From positions 1 to 16,483 of the forward strand of contig CAJAKT010000577.1 of assembly GCA_903940375.1 (NCBI GenBank): a DNA stretch of 16,483 nt, given 5' to 3'. A program made the position numbers and the translations under genes. This document shows, in pieces, positions 1 through 6,422 of this stretch. Each line of letters begins with the position of its first letter. The stretch's first letter is position 1. The stretch comes from an uncultured bacterium. GTDB lineage: Bacteria; Actinomycetota; Actinomycetes; S36-B12. Below the pieces are notes generated by a model, which was given only the letters and a program-made list of their open reading frames with translations, was not told the DNA's origin and did no database searches.

Positions 1-1
1 C

Positions 2-1144
2 CCGCCGGTCGACGATCCTGCAGCCAGCATCGACGCCTGGATGGCGACCCTGCCGCAAGGAGACCTGCCGGTCGAGTATGCCCGCGAGAGGGCCGAGGAA
101 TCCCGCGAGCGGACGAGCTGGTGGCCGCGCAACCTCGACGCGGTGCTGTCCGGCGACGACCCGGAGCCAGTGCCGGCGTTCCTGGCCCGCAACGACGGGC
201 ACCGACTGCTGTATCCGGGGAAGGTCAACGGCCTGATCGGGGAGTCCGAGTCGGGCAAGACATGGGTGGCGCTGCTCGCCGTCCTCCAGTGCATCGAGGT
301 GGGCGAGTCGGTCCTGTACCTGGACTTCGAGGACACGGCTGCGGGGATCGTGTCGCGGCTGCGGTCGATGGGGGCCACTGACGGCCATCTGGGAAGGCTG
401 ACGTACATCGGGCCGGACGAGGCGCTGCACGCCGCCGCGACGGCCGACCTGGCCGAGACGCTGGCCCAGTTCGAGCCCGACCTGATCGTCCTGGACGGAT
501 TCAACGCGGCGATGACGCTGCTCGGACTGGACCTGAACTCCAACACTGACGCGACGGCGTTCTCCCAGAGGCTGCTGAAGCCGCTGTCGCGGACGGGGGC
601 GGCAGTGGTGTACGTCGACCACGTCCCCAAGAACAAGGACGCCAGGGGCAAAGGAGGGATCGGGGCGCAGGCGAAGCGTGCCATGACGACGGGATGCGCC
701 CTGGCCGTGGAGGTGGCCGAGCCGTTCGGGCGGGGCATGACGGGGCGGCTGCGGCTGACCGTGGACAAGGACCGGCCCGGCCGGGTGCGGGCCGTCAGCG
801 GGGGAGCGAAGTACGCCGGGGAGGCCGTGCTGACGTCGCTGGACGACACGGTGACCGTGCGGATCGACGCCCCGGACCTGCGGCCGGCGGAGGAGCGGGG
901 ACCGTGGCGGCCCACCCACTACATGGAGAAGGTGTCGGCGTTCCTGGCCGACTTCCCTGACGGCGTGCCGAAGGCGACGGTCGAGACGGGGGTGGAGGGC
1001 AGGTCCGAGGTGGTGCGCAAGGCCCTCGCGCTGCTGGTCGAGGAGGGCTATGTGAAGCGGTCAGCGGGGCCTCGCGGGGCACTGATCCACACCCTTGACC
1101 GACCCTATGTCGAGGGCCTGGACGAGATGGCCGGGGAGCTGTGA
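2..1144 (+). CDS. AAA-family ATPase (AAA_25/RepA-like), probably 5' partial
   Basis: This is a RecA/RepA-fold ATPase of the kind found in phage and plasmid replication modules, likely a helicase or helicase-loader motor. Counting from the ATG at 41, the Walker A motif GESESGKT lies at residues 67-74. A Walker B strand LIVLDGF has its acidic residue at D152, and a YVDH motif at 192-194 resembles the family's later conserved strand. The last 70 residues look like a winged helix (DGVPKATVETGVEG, then VRKALALLVEEGYV). The frame stays open from base 2 and no Shine-Dalgarno sequence precedes the ATG at 41, so the true start is probably outside the window. The stop overlaps the next possible start (TGATG). 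The ATPase assignment is firm. Its exact role, replicative helicase or RepA-like initiator, is inferred. Confidence 0.85.
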   Translation, partial: PPVDDPAASIDAWMATLPQGDLPVEYARERAEESRERTSWWPRNLDAVLSGDDPEPVPAFLARNDGHRLLYPGKVNGLIGESESGKTWVALLAVLQCIEVGESVLYLDFEDTAAGIVSRLRSMGATDGHLGRLTYIGPDEALHAAATADLAETLAQFEPDLIVLDGFNAAMTLLGLDLNSNTDATAFSQRLLKPLSRTGAAVVYVDHVPKNKDARGKGGIGAQAKRAMTTGCALAVEVAEPFGRGMTGRLRLTVDKDRPGRVRAVSGGAKYAGEAVLTSLDDTVTVRIDAPDLRPAEERGPWRPTHYMEKVSAFLADFPDGVPKATVETGVEGRSEVVRKALALLVEEGYVKRSAGPRGALIHTLDRPYVEGLDEMAGEL

Positions 1145-1323
1145 TGACACCCGCACTCCTGTCCCTGACCTCGTCCCTGACCTCGTCCCTGAGGCGGGAC
1201 GAGGTGGGCCGAGCAATCCCCCAGACGACCTCGTCCCGTCCGTCCCCCCCCCTACGGGGGACGACGTGGTCGGCGATGCTTCACGACCACGTCCCCGACC
1301 TCGTCCCAGAGGCCAAAAGATGA
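1144..1323 (+). CDS. Small low-complexity ORF, doubtful
   Basis: This possible 59-residue protein is rich in Ser, Thr, Arg and Pro, and I do not recognise it. In its favour, the start overlaps the ATPase stop (TGATG) and its own stop overlaps the next start (ATGA at 1320), an arrangement typical of coupled genes. Against it, the whole ORF lies in the iteron-like repeat region, the composition simply follows the repeats (SLTSSLTSSL), and no ribosome binding site is evident. It may be leftover sequence of an ATPase C-terminal tail, or only a spacer holding DNA sites. Confidence 0.25.
   Translation: MTPALLSLTSSLTSSLRRDEVGRAIPQTTSSRPSPPLRGTTWSAMLHDHVPDLVPEAKR
1161..1307. repeat. Iteron-like cluster of an 11-bp motif, four direct copies and one inverted
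   Basis: The motif GACCTCGTCCC occurs at 1167-1177, 1179-1189, 1227-1237 and 1297-1307. A near-perfect inverted copy (GGGACGAGGT) lies at 1196-1205. The first copies belong to a 12-bp tandem repeat, GTCCCTGACCTC, starting at 1161, 1173 and (degenerate) 1185. Two hairpins lie between the later copies. Spaced repeats right after a RepA-like ATPase gene are compatible with a replication origin or protein-binding iterons. They could instead be the decayed low-complexity tail of the ATPase gene, because a 12-bp unit keeps reading frame. Confidence 0.55.
1241..1293. other. Two adjacent inverted repeats (hairpins) inside the repeat region
   Basis: An 8-bp inverted repeat pairs CGTCCCCC (1241-1248) with GGGGGACG (1256-1263) across a 7-base loop. 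A second, perfect 10-bp inverted repeat pairs GACGTGGTCG (1263-1272) with CGACCACGTC (1284-1293) across 11 bases. Both fall between iteron-like copies. They could be protein-binding palindromes, origin hairpins, or mRNA structures that tune translation of the gene starting at 1320. Confidence 0.5.
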
Positions 1324-1655
1324 CGACCAGCAACGGCCGTCGTCGCGCCGTCGTCGCCACCTGCCCGACCTGCCGGGAGACCCTGCTCGTCGGCCCGGAC
1401 GCGGACACCTGTGCACTGACCGGGAAGGCCGAGGCACGGGACCTGACGACGACCGGCCGTCTGCTCGCCGTCTGCGACCGGCGGACGGTCTACTGCGTCG
1501 ATGCGCAGGTCCGCCTGTTCCGGCTCGACCACTGGCAGCTCGGCCGGCCGTGGCCGCGAGTCGTCGCCGAGCATCGCTGCTCCGCCCCGATCCCGTCCGC
1601 CTGGTGCGTCCCGGCCGCGCCGCCCGCCCGCCCGGTCGAGCAGGTGGCGTGGTGA
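1320..1655 (+). CDS. Conserved-looking actinophage hypothetical protein with a CxxC motif
   Basis: This is a 111-residue protein of unknown function. It has a CPTC pair (C15, C18), further cysteines at C31 and beyond, and a late VAEHRC segment, so metal binding is possible. The overall layout, with an early CxxC, a CALT segment, a DHW segment and VAEHRC, resembles small proteins I associate with actinobacterial mobile elements, but I assign no function. I chose the ATG at 1320 because an AGAGG stretch lies seven bases upstream and the ATG forms an ATGA overlap with the preceding small frame. The frame is open further upstream, but there it only translates the repeats. It overlaps the WhiB-like gene by one base (TGATG). 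Confidence 0.65.
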   Translation: MTTSNGRRRAVVATCPTCRETLLVGPDADTCALTGKAEARDLTTTGRLLAVCDRRTVYCVDAQVRLFRLDHWQLGRPWPRVVAEHRCSAPIPSAWCVPAAPPARPVEQVAW

Positions 1656-1906
1656 TGACCCCACCCGTCCGCGAGCCGTGGATGGACGCCGCAGCCTGCG
1701 CCCGGCCGGAGGTCGACCCGGACTGGTGGTTCGCCACCGAGGCAAAGGACGGGCACCTCCTGGCGATGGGCTACTGCAACGCCTGCGACGTCCAGCCCAC
1801 CTGCCTGGGCTACGTCCTGGACCACCTGGACCTGACGGACGGCATCTGGGCCGGGTTCACGATCAGGCAGATCGGGAAGATGAGGAGGAAGAAGTGCAAC
1901 CAGTGA
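1655..1906 (+). CDS. WhiB-family iron-sulfur transcriptional regulator
   Basis: This 83-residue Wbl protein should bind a [4Fe-4S] cluster and act on transcription, usually by contacting the host primary sigma factor. The four cysteines are C15, C41, C44 and C50, giving the family pattern C-xn-C-x2-C-x5-C. The tryptophan-containing turn that normally reads GVWGG is GIWAG here (63-67). A basic tail (KMRRKK) follows and may contact DNA. Length matches the short Wbl class. The start at 1655 gives one base of overlap with the upstream stop, and the longer upstream frame has no family similarity. The neighbouring regulatory and ATPase genes suggest a role in phage gene timing or in altering host transcription. 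Family assignment is firm. The target genes are unknown. Confidence 0.9.
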   Translation: MTPPVREPWMDAAACARPEVDPDWWFATEAKDGHLLAMGYCNACDVQPTCLGYVLDHLDLTDGIWAGFTIRQIGKMRRKKCNQ

Positions 1907-2724
1907 GTCAGTGGGAGAACACCTGCGTGCTGTGCGCGGCCCGCGGTCGGCAGACCCGGCTGGAGACCGGTCACGTCTGCGCGCCCTGCCTCACCCACAT
2001 CGGCGACCAGCTCGATGACGTGCTGCGCCTGGCTGCCCTCGCCACGGTCGAGCCCCGCACCAGCACGGGAAGCGGCAGCAGGTCCATCCCGTCCAGCCGC
2101 CCACCGATCAACGTCGACGGCGTCTGCCCCGAACTGACACTGGTCATGGTCGCCACCGAGTGGACGACCGTCCTGGCCGTGCTGGAGAGCTGGGAGGTGC
2201 TCATCCGCGACGCACGCCGGATGCCCGCCTACGGCCCCGTCAGCGCGCTGCGGGCGATCAGAGCCCGCCGCGGGTTCAACGACACGAGAGTCACCCTCAC
2301 GGGCGTCACGGGCTTCCTGCGGGCCTCGCTGCCCTGGTGGCAGGCCCGCCCTGACATGCCCATCGAGGACTTCGCCAACGAGGTCCGGCAGTGCCGACGA
2401 GCGATGGCGCACTACGACCCCGACCGGCAGTCTCCCGGCTATGCCGCGTACTGCCCGACTGACGACTGCGGAGCCAAGCTGCACTACCAGCAGGCCGACG
2501 AGGAAGTCACCTGTCGTCGCTGCGGGACAAGCCGCGACGTCCCCACCCTGGTCGCCGTCATCATCTCCGACCCCGACCGGCCCGACATCTGGGCCGACGT
2601 CGCCACCGCATCCCAGCACTACGGCATCACCGAGCGTCGCCTGCGCCAGATGGCCGTCGAGGGCAAGGTTCAACGCAAGGCCGGCAAGTACCGGATCGCC
2701 CTGCGGCGTGTCGGCATTTCCTGA
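1894..2724 (+). CDS. Zinc-finger and helix-turn-helix DNA-binding protein
   Basis: This protein of about 276 residues carries two cysteine clusters and a C-terminal helix-turn-helix. An N-terminal CxxC pair set is at C11/C14 and C29/C32. A second zinc-ribbon-like set is at C187/C192 and C207/C210. The last 40 residues (about 235-272) contain ASQHYGITERRLRQMAVEGK, which reads like an excisionase/MerR-type HTH, where a helix pair is followed by a short wing. The middle is helical and unrecognised. I prefer the GTG at 1894 because GAGGAGG ends five bases upstream. A GTG at 1903 forming a GTGA overlap with the WhiB-like stop is the alternative. Likely a phage regulator or DNA-binding replication accessory; the precise role is unknown. 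Confidence 0.75.
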   Translation: MQPVSQWENTCVLCAARGRQTRLETGHVCAPCLTHIGDQLDDVLRLAALATVEPRTSTGSGSRSIPSSRPPINVDGVCPELTLVMVATEWTTVLAVLESWEVLIRDARRMPAYGPVSALRAIRARRGFNDTRVTLTGVTGFLRASLPWWQARPDMPIEDFANEVRQCRRAMAHYDPDRQSPGYAAYCPTDDCGAKLHYQQADEEVTCRRCGTSRDVPTLVAVIISDPDRPDIWADVATASQHYGITERRLRQMAVEGKVQRKAGKYRIALRRVGIS

Positions 2725-2805
2725 AACGCCCGACTACCGCTAACCTGTGGTAATCGAGGTGTCGTGTCCAAGGGGACCGGCACCTTCCGCATGTCGGGAG
2801 GCCCG

Positions 2806-2943
2806 ATGACCCTCGACGAGATCGACGCCTACCTCGAGCTGGCACACAACATCCCCACCGCTGTGCGCGGCACGACGTGGCAAGCCCACGTCGACGCCCT
2901 CAACGCACAGCGCCAAGCACTGGAGGGCTCCGATGGATCGTGA
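2806..2943 (+). CDS. Small hypothetical protein (45 aa)
   Basis: A short ORF beginning MTLDEIDAYLELAHNIP and ending in LEGSDGS. It is preceded by a good Shine-Dalgarno sequence (GGGAGG, about four bases before the ATG). Its end overlaps the start of the next gene by 11 bases, as expected for coupled phage genes. The sequence is acidic and predicted helical, with no cysteines, membrane segment or recognisable domain. An in-frame ATG at 2791 lacks a ribosome binding site. I assign no function. The 81 bases before it hold no convincing promoter. Confidence 0.6.
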   Translation: MTLDEIDAYLELAHNIPTAVRGTTWQAHVDALNAQRQALEGSDGS

Positions 2944-3124
2944 CCGGATCACGCAGATCATCCACTCCGTCACCGGAGACCCCGAGGTAGGTATCATCCA
3001 CGACATCACTCCCGCCCTGGTCGACGCGCTCGACGCGGCACTCAACCAGGAGGACCCCCCTCCCCCCGCCCTCGACGTCGCGACCCGAACCACGCGCATC
3101 CTAGAGGTCGACGAGACGCGATGA
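2933..3124 (+). CDS. Small hypothetical protein (63 aa)
   Basis: A 63-residue acidic, mostly helical protein (MDRDRITQIIHSVTGDP at the start) with a proline run in the middle (PPPP). A strong Shine-Dalgarno sequence (GGAGGG at 2922-2927) lies five bases before the ATG, and the stop overlaps the HNH gene start as ATGA. These support a real coupled gene. No domain is recognised and I assign no function. Its place directly before the HNH endonuclease suggests co-expression, but that does not show a shared role. Confidence 0.65.
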   Translation: MDRDRITQIIHSVTGDPEVGIIHDITPALVDALDAALNQEDPPPPALDVATRTTRILEVDETR

Positions 3125-3441
3125 TCCCTGGCGTGAAGCGCGCCTGCCTGAAGTGCGGGGTGCTCACCCTGCACGGCAGTTGGTGCGCCGAGTGCCTGGC
3201 CAAAGCCGAACGCATCCGAAGCAGGAAGCGCGGCACGCGCCACTACACGGGCGACTATCGCAAGCGCGCCGCGGCCGTCAGAGCGAACGCCGTCGAGTGC
3301 TGGATATGCCACGAAGGAGCACGACCTGGCGATCCGTGGACCGCTGACCACCTGTTCCCGGGCGACCCGGCGTCGGCGCTGCTCGCCGCGCATCGGTCAT
3401 GCAACTCGGCTCGAGGTGATCGACCGGCGGATCAGATGTGA
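3121..3441 (+). CDS. HNH endonuclease
   Basis: A 106-residue phage HNH nuclease. Many HK97-like phages need an HNH protein beside the terminase for DNA cutting during packaging. An N-terminal zinc knuckle has C9/C12 and C22/C25. The nuclease core begins with CWIC (C60, C63), has the ADH histidine at H77, and ends with HRSCNSARGDR (H91, C94, N95), which matches the family's metal-binding and catalytic pattern. Length fits small phage HNH proteins. The start is the ATG of an ATGA overlap with the preceding gene. A GC hairpin follows the stop immediately. In many phages the HNH gene directly abuts the terminase small subunit; here a primase-polymerase gene and a non-coding gap separate them. Confidence 0.88.
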   Translation: MIPGVKRACLKCGVLTLHGSWCAECLAKAERIRSRKRGTRHYTGDYRKRAAAVRANAVECWICHEGARPGDPWTADHLFPGDPASALLAAHRSCNSARGDRPADQM

Positions 3442-3459
3442 CCGGGGGCATTCCCCCGG
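3442..3459 (+). terminator. GC-rich hairpin directly after the HNH gene, possible terminator
   Basis: A perfect 7-bp stem pairs CCGGGGG (3442-3448) with CCCCCGG (3453-3459) around a 4-base loop, starting at the first base after the HNH stop. No T-run follows, so it does not match the classical Rho-independent form, although T-poor hairpin terminators are reported in actinobacteria. It marks a plausible end for the 1-3441 operon. Confidence 0.5.
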
Positions 3460-3693
3460 GGTGGGCAAGATGTTCCACATGTCCGATTCGCCCCTACCCC
3501 GTCTGTAGCACTCCCGCTGTTTGTGCGGTCCCGGGCACCACGTGCCCCTAGGAAGCTCGTGCGGCCACGGTGGGCGGTCATGGTGATGATGGTACCCAAA
3601 GATGCCCTGCCGCATCGCGTTACCGCGCCCACGGTGCCTTAGATTCGTGCGCCCTTTTATCCGTTACAAACAACAAAAACCCTTGCGCTGCAA
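3460..3693. other. Non-coding gap between the HNH and primase-polymerase genes
   Basis: No credible gene is seen here in either strand. Frames that cross it have no Shine-Dalgarno sequence and shadow-like composition. It holds a 6-bp inverted repeat, GGGCAC (3533-3538) and GTGCCC (3542-3547), with a 3-base loop, which could be an operator or hairpin. From about 3655 the sequence turns clearly AT-rich (CAAACAACAAAAAC at 3667-3680), unlike the rest of the window. That is what one expects upstream of a promoter. No tRNA was recognised. Confidence 0.5.
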
Positions 3694-3699
3694 TAGAAT
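3694..3699 (+). promoter_or_regulatory. Candidate -10 box for a leaderless transcript
   Basis: TAGAAT at 3694-3699 fits a sigma70-type -10 element, and the AT-rich patch at 3667-3680 lies just upstream. The ATG of the next gene starts seven bases after the box, where transcription would begin, so the message may have no leader. That agrees with the absence of a Shine-Dalgarno sequence. There is no good -35 hexamer at 17-18 bases, which is common among actinobacterial promoters. TTACAA (3664-3669) is too far away. Confidence 0.45.
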
Positions 3700-3705
3700 C
3701 AGAGC

Positions 3706-4263
3706 ATGCGGTGCGAGATGTGCGGTCAGGTTTTCACTGCTCGAGCGGATGCGCGATTCTGCTCGGGTCGCTGCCGTGTCGCCCATCATCGTGGAGCTGA
3801 CGGCCCGCCGGCCGAGCTGACGACCAGGTCGCGCTGGGTGCTGCATCGCAAGAAGGTCCCGTTCACGCCCGGGCGCATCTTCGCTTCATCGACTCGCCCG
3901 TCCTCTTGGTGTGACTACACCACAGCCCGCGCCGCGCTGGCCGACAAGCGAGGTCAGTTTGACGGCGTCGGCTTCGTCCTCAACGGCGACGGCATCGCCT
4001 GCCTGGACCTGGACGACTGCCTGCACGACGGCGTCCTCGAGGCCTGGGCGCAGGAGATCGTCGACCGCTGCCCGCGCACCTACATCGAGATCAGCCCCTC
4101 GGGGCATGGGCTGCACGTCTTCGGCTACGCCACGGTCGGCAAGGGCCGCATCGGACAGGTCGAGGTCTATGACCGCGCTCGCTACATCTGCATCACGGGT
4201 CGGCGTTTCGGCTCGTTCCCCCGTCGCCTCGCCGATATCTCGGCGGTGGTCGCCAGCGTCTAG
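3706..4263 (+). CDS. Stand-alone primase-polymerase (AEP/Prim-Pol) domain protein with N-terminal zinc knuckle
   Basis: This 185-residue protein resembles the archaeo-eukaryotic primase domain of phage and plasmid Prim-Pol enzymes, which synthesise primers and extend DNA. The acidic motif CLDLDD (D101, D103) matches motif I. ISPSGHGLHVFG (residues 129-140, H134 and H137) matches the nucleotide-binding motif II. VEVYDRARYICITGRRF (152-168) matches the third motif and its following strand. An N-terminal zinc knuckle has C3/C6 and C19/C23 in an RFCSGRCR context. No helicase domain follows, although related proteins often carry one; the AAA ATPase at the window start might supply it. The gene ends inside the ribosome binding site of the terminase small subunit. 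Similarity is clear by motif, but polymerase activity is not shown. Confidence 0.8.
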   Translation: MRCEMCGQVFTARADARFCSGRCRVAHHRGADGPPAELTTRSRWVLHRKKVPFTPGRIFASSTRPSSWCDYTTARAALADKRGQFDGVGFVLNGDGIACLDLDDCLHDGVLEAWAQEIVDRCPRTYIEISPSGHGLHVFGYATVGKGRIGQVEVYDRARYICITGRRFGSFPRRLADISAVVASV

Positions 4264-4271
4264 GAGGACAT

Positions 4272-4703
4272 ATGGCCGGAGGCCGTGCTCCTAGTCCGCA
4301 GTTGTCGCGCCCGAATGACCAGGCGCGTCGGGAAGCCGCTTCCACGAAGGTCGCCGCGGATGGCGTCCTGCGCGGCCCGGAACTTCCCGACGGCGAGTGG
4401 CATGAGCGGACGCTCGCCTGGTGGCAGACCTGGCGTCGCTCCCCGCAGGCCCAGGCGTTCGCGGAGACGGACTGGGATGTCCTGGCGGAGACGGCACTGC
4501 TCCATACCCGGATGTGGAATGGCGAGGTGTCCATCGCGCCGGAGCTGCGTCTGCGGGTCGCGAAGTTCGGTGCGACGGTCGAGGACCGGCTGCGCCTGAA
4601 AATGCTGATCCAGTCCGACATCGATGAGGTGAAGACGGCGAAACCAGTCATGGCCACGGATCGTCGACGCCGGCTGCTGAAGGCTGTCGCGGATGGCTCG
4701 TAA
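4272..4703 (+). CDS. terS: Terminase small subunit
   Basis: This 143-residue protein fits the actinophage terminase small subunit, the DNA-recognition part of the packaging motor. Typical elements are GEWHERTLAWWQTWRRSPQA (about 41-60), TDWDVLAETALLH, MWNG, and the helical LRLRVAKFGATVEDRLRL near the C-terminus. The N-terminus is basic and disordered-looking, as usual. A perfect AGGAGG (4262-4267) lies four bases before the ATG and overlaps the upstream stop. Its end overlaps the large subunit start by 11 bases. Position and sequence agree, so the assignment is strong. Confidence 0.88.
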   Translation: MAGGRAPSPQLSRPNDQARREAASTKVAADGVLRGPELPDGEWHERTLAWWQTWRRSPQAQAFAETDWDVLAETALLHTRMWNGEVSIAPELRLRVAKFGATVEDRLRLKMLIQSDIDEVKTAKPVMATDRRRRLLKAVADGS

Positions 4704-6273
4704 GGCCAAGGTCGTCTCGCTGGGATTCCTGGCGGTCGCCTGGATGGAGCACTACCTGGTTCACGGCCCGGGCGATGTCGAAGGCGAACCGCTGGAGATG
4801 GACGACGAGTTCGCGGCGTTCATCATCAAGTCCTACCGGCTGAACCCGACCGGCACGCGCATGGTTCGCCGGTCTGCGATCAGTCGCCCCAAGGGTCGCG
4901 CCAAGTCCGAACTGGCTGCGTTCGTCGCGTGCTTCGAGGCCCTGGGTCCGTCCCGCTTCGATCACTTCGCCAAGCGGGGGGAGACGACGAGCTGGGGCTA
5001 CGCCTTCGCCCAGGGCGAGCCGGTCGGCGTCCCGGTGAAGCGTCCGGCGATCTCCTGCTTCGCCACCGAGCTGGGCCAGTCGGGGAACACCTACGACGCG
5101 ATCCGGTTCATGCTCGACCCGGACACCTGCTCGGCGGCCCTGGCCGCGGACTGCGGGAAGATCGACGTCGGGCTGACCCGGATCATCCTTCCCGGTGGCG
5201 GCACCATCGAGCCGGAGACCGCCAAGGACTCCAGCAAGGATGGCGGCAAGGAGACCTTCGTGGTCTTCGACGAGACGCACCTGTGGACCCTGCCGGGGAT
5301 CAAGCGCCTGCACCAGGTCGTCATCCGCAACCTGTTCAAGCGGAAGATCGCCTCCGGCTGGGCGATGGAGACGACGACGATGTACGCGCCCGGCGAGGGC
5401 AGCGTTGCGGAGTCGACCCACGACTACGCGAAGGCCGTCGCCGAGGGCCGCGTCTCACCGCTGCGCCTGGTGTTCGACCACAAGCAGGCGAGCGCGAAGT
5501 GGGATGTGACCAAGCGGGCCGACCGGCTCGGCGGTCTCAAGGAGGTCTACGGACCTGCCGCGGCGTGGATGGACCTCGAGGCCATCGCCGATGCCTATGA
5601 CGACCCGCAGACATCCGCGCCGGAATGGACCCGCTACTGGTTCAACCGCCCCGTCTCCCTCCAGGGATCGTTCCTGGAGCAGCGGGCATGGGATGAGTGC
5701 CATGTCGCCCGTCCGATCCCTGACGGTGTCGACGTGGTCCTCGCCCTGGACGGCTCCTACAACGGGGACTCCACCGGGGTGATGGCGATTCAGGTCGGGG
5801 AGTTCCCGCACATGGTCGTCGGCGGGCTGTGGGAGAAGGACGACGCGGACGCGGAATGGCGCGTCAACTACGGCGATGTCGAGGAGCACATCCGGGGGCT
5901 GTGCCGGCGTTGGCGCGTCGTGGAGATCACGGCCGACCCGTACCGCTGGGCGCGTTCGCTCGAGGTGCTCGCGGCCGAGGGGCTGCCGGTGACGGAGTTC
6001 CCGCAGTCACCGGCCCGCATGTCGCCCGCGACGAAACGCCTCGCCGACATGGTCAACACCCGCGCCGTCACCCATGACGGCGACCCGCGGCTGGCCCGCC
6101 ACGTCTCGAACGCCGTGCTCAAGTCGGACTCCCGCGGGGATCGGCTGGCGAAGGAGACCAAGAACTCCACTCGCAAGATCGACCTAGCCGTCTGCGCGGT
6201 GATGGGCCTGGACCGGGCGATGAACCAGCCCGAGCCGGCACCGCCCGCACCCGTTCCCCAGTTCTTCGCCTAG
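4693..6273 (+). CDS. terL: Terminase large subunit
   Basis: The 526-residue packaging motor has an N-terminal ATPase and a C-terminal nuclease. A Walker A variant SRPKGRAKS lies at 64-72, and the Walker B strand FVVFDE ends at D193/E194. The RNase H-like nuclease carries acidic residues at D353 (LALDGSYNGDS), D415 (ITADPYRW) and D497 (KIDLAVCAVMGL), the expected three positions. Length is normal for this family. The start at 4693 overlaps the small subunit, and only a weak GAAGG lies upstream, so translational coupling is likely. The enzyme acts at the portal vertex, pumping DNA into the procapsid. A Shine-Dalgarno sequence for the next gene begins at its stop. Confidence 0.95.
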   Translation: MARKAKVVSLGFLAVAWMEHYLVHGPGDVEGEPLEMDDEFAAFIIKSYRLNPTGTRMVRRSAISRPKGRAKSELAAFVACFEALGPSRFDHFAKRGETTSWGYAFAQGEPVGVPVKRPAISCFATELGQSGNTYDAIRFMLDPDTCSAALAADCGKIDVGLTRIILPGGGTIEPETAKDSSKDGGKETFVVFDETHLWTLPGIKRLHQVVIRNLFKRKIASGWAMETTTMYAPGEGSVAESTHDYAKAVAEGRVSPLRLVFDHKQASAKWDVTKRADRLGGLKEVYGPAAAWMDLEAIADAYDDPQTSAPEWTRYWFNRPVSLQGSFLEQRAWDECHVARPIPDGVDVVLALDGSYNGDSTGVMAIQVGEFPHMVVGGLWEKDDADAEWRVNYGDVEEHIRGLCRRWRVVEITADPYRWARSLEVLAAEGLPVTEFPQSPARMSPATKRLADMVNTRAVTHDGDPRLARHVSNAVLKSDSRGDRLAKETKNSTRKIDLAVCAVMGLDRAMNQPEPAPPAPVPQFFA

Positions 6274-6281
6274 GAGGCCGC

Positions 6282-6422
6282 ATGATCGCCCTCGCTCTGG
6301 AGGTGGTCGGGGCCGGTTGCGTCATTGCCGGGTTCGCTCTGCTTGCCCCGTTCGCCGGCTTCCTCGCCGCGGGCGTCTTGCTGATCGCTTTCGGTGTCGC
6401 CATGTCAAGGGAGGGTGAGTAA
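6282..6422 (+). CDS. Small membrane protein (46 aa)
   Basis: This very hydrophobic 46-residue protein sits between the terminase and portal genes. Two hydrophobic stretches (about residues 2-22 and 26-41) with small residues in between suggest two membrane segments or a hairpin, followed by a short charged tail (MSREGE). A perfect AGGAGG (6272-6277) lies four bases before the ATG, and the stop overlaps the portal start (TAATG). The strong ribosome binding site and tight packing support a real gene. The function is unknown, and I find no holin-like context. Confidence 0.75.
   Translation: MIALALEVVGAGCVIAGFALLAPFAGFLAAGVLLIAFGVAMSREGE

Noticed and set aside
1095..1319. Upstream extension of the 1320-1655 gene
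   Set aside because: The extension overlaps the ATPase end and only translates the DNA repeats (PDLVPDLVPE). The ATG at 1320 has a ribosome binding site.
2725..2805. Possible promoter or operator before the small gene at 2806 (TGTGGTAATCG region)
   Set aside because: The -10-like match is poor, no -35 hexamer is found, and the apparent dyad is only four bases, so it was not called.
4648..5421. Minus-strand frame of 257 codons opposite the terminase large subunit
   Set aside because: The + strand frame carries clear ATPase motifs here; the antisense frame has none.
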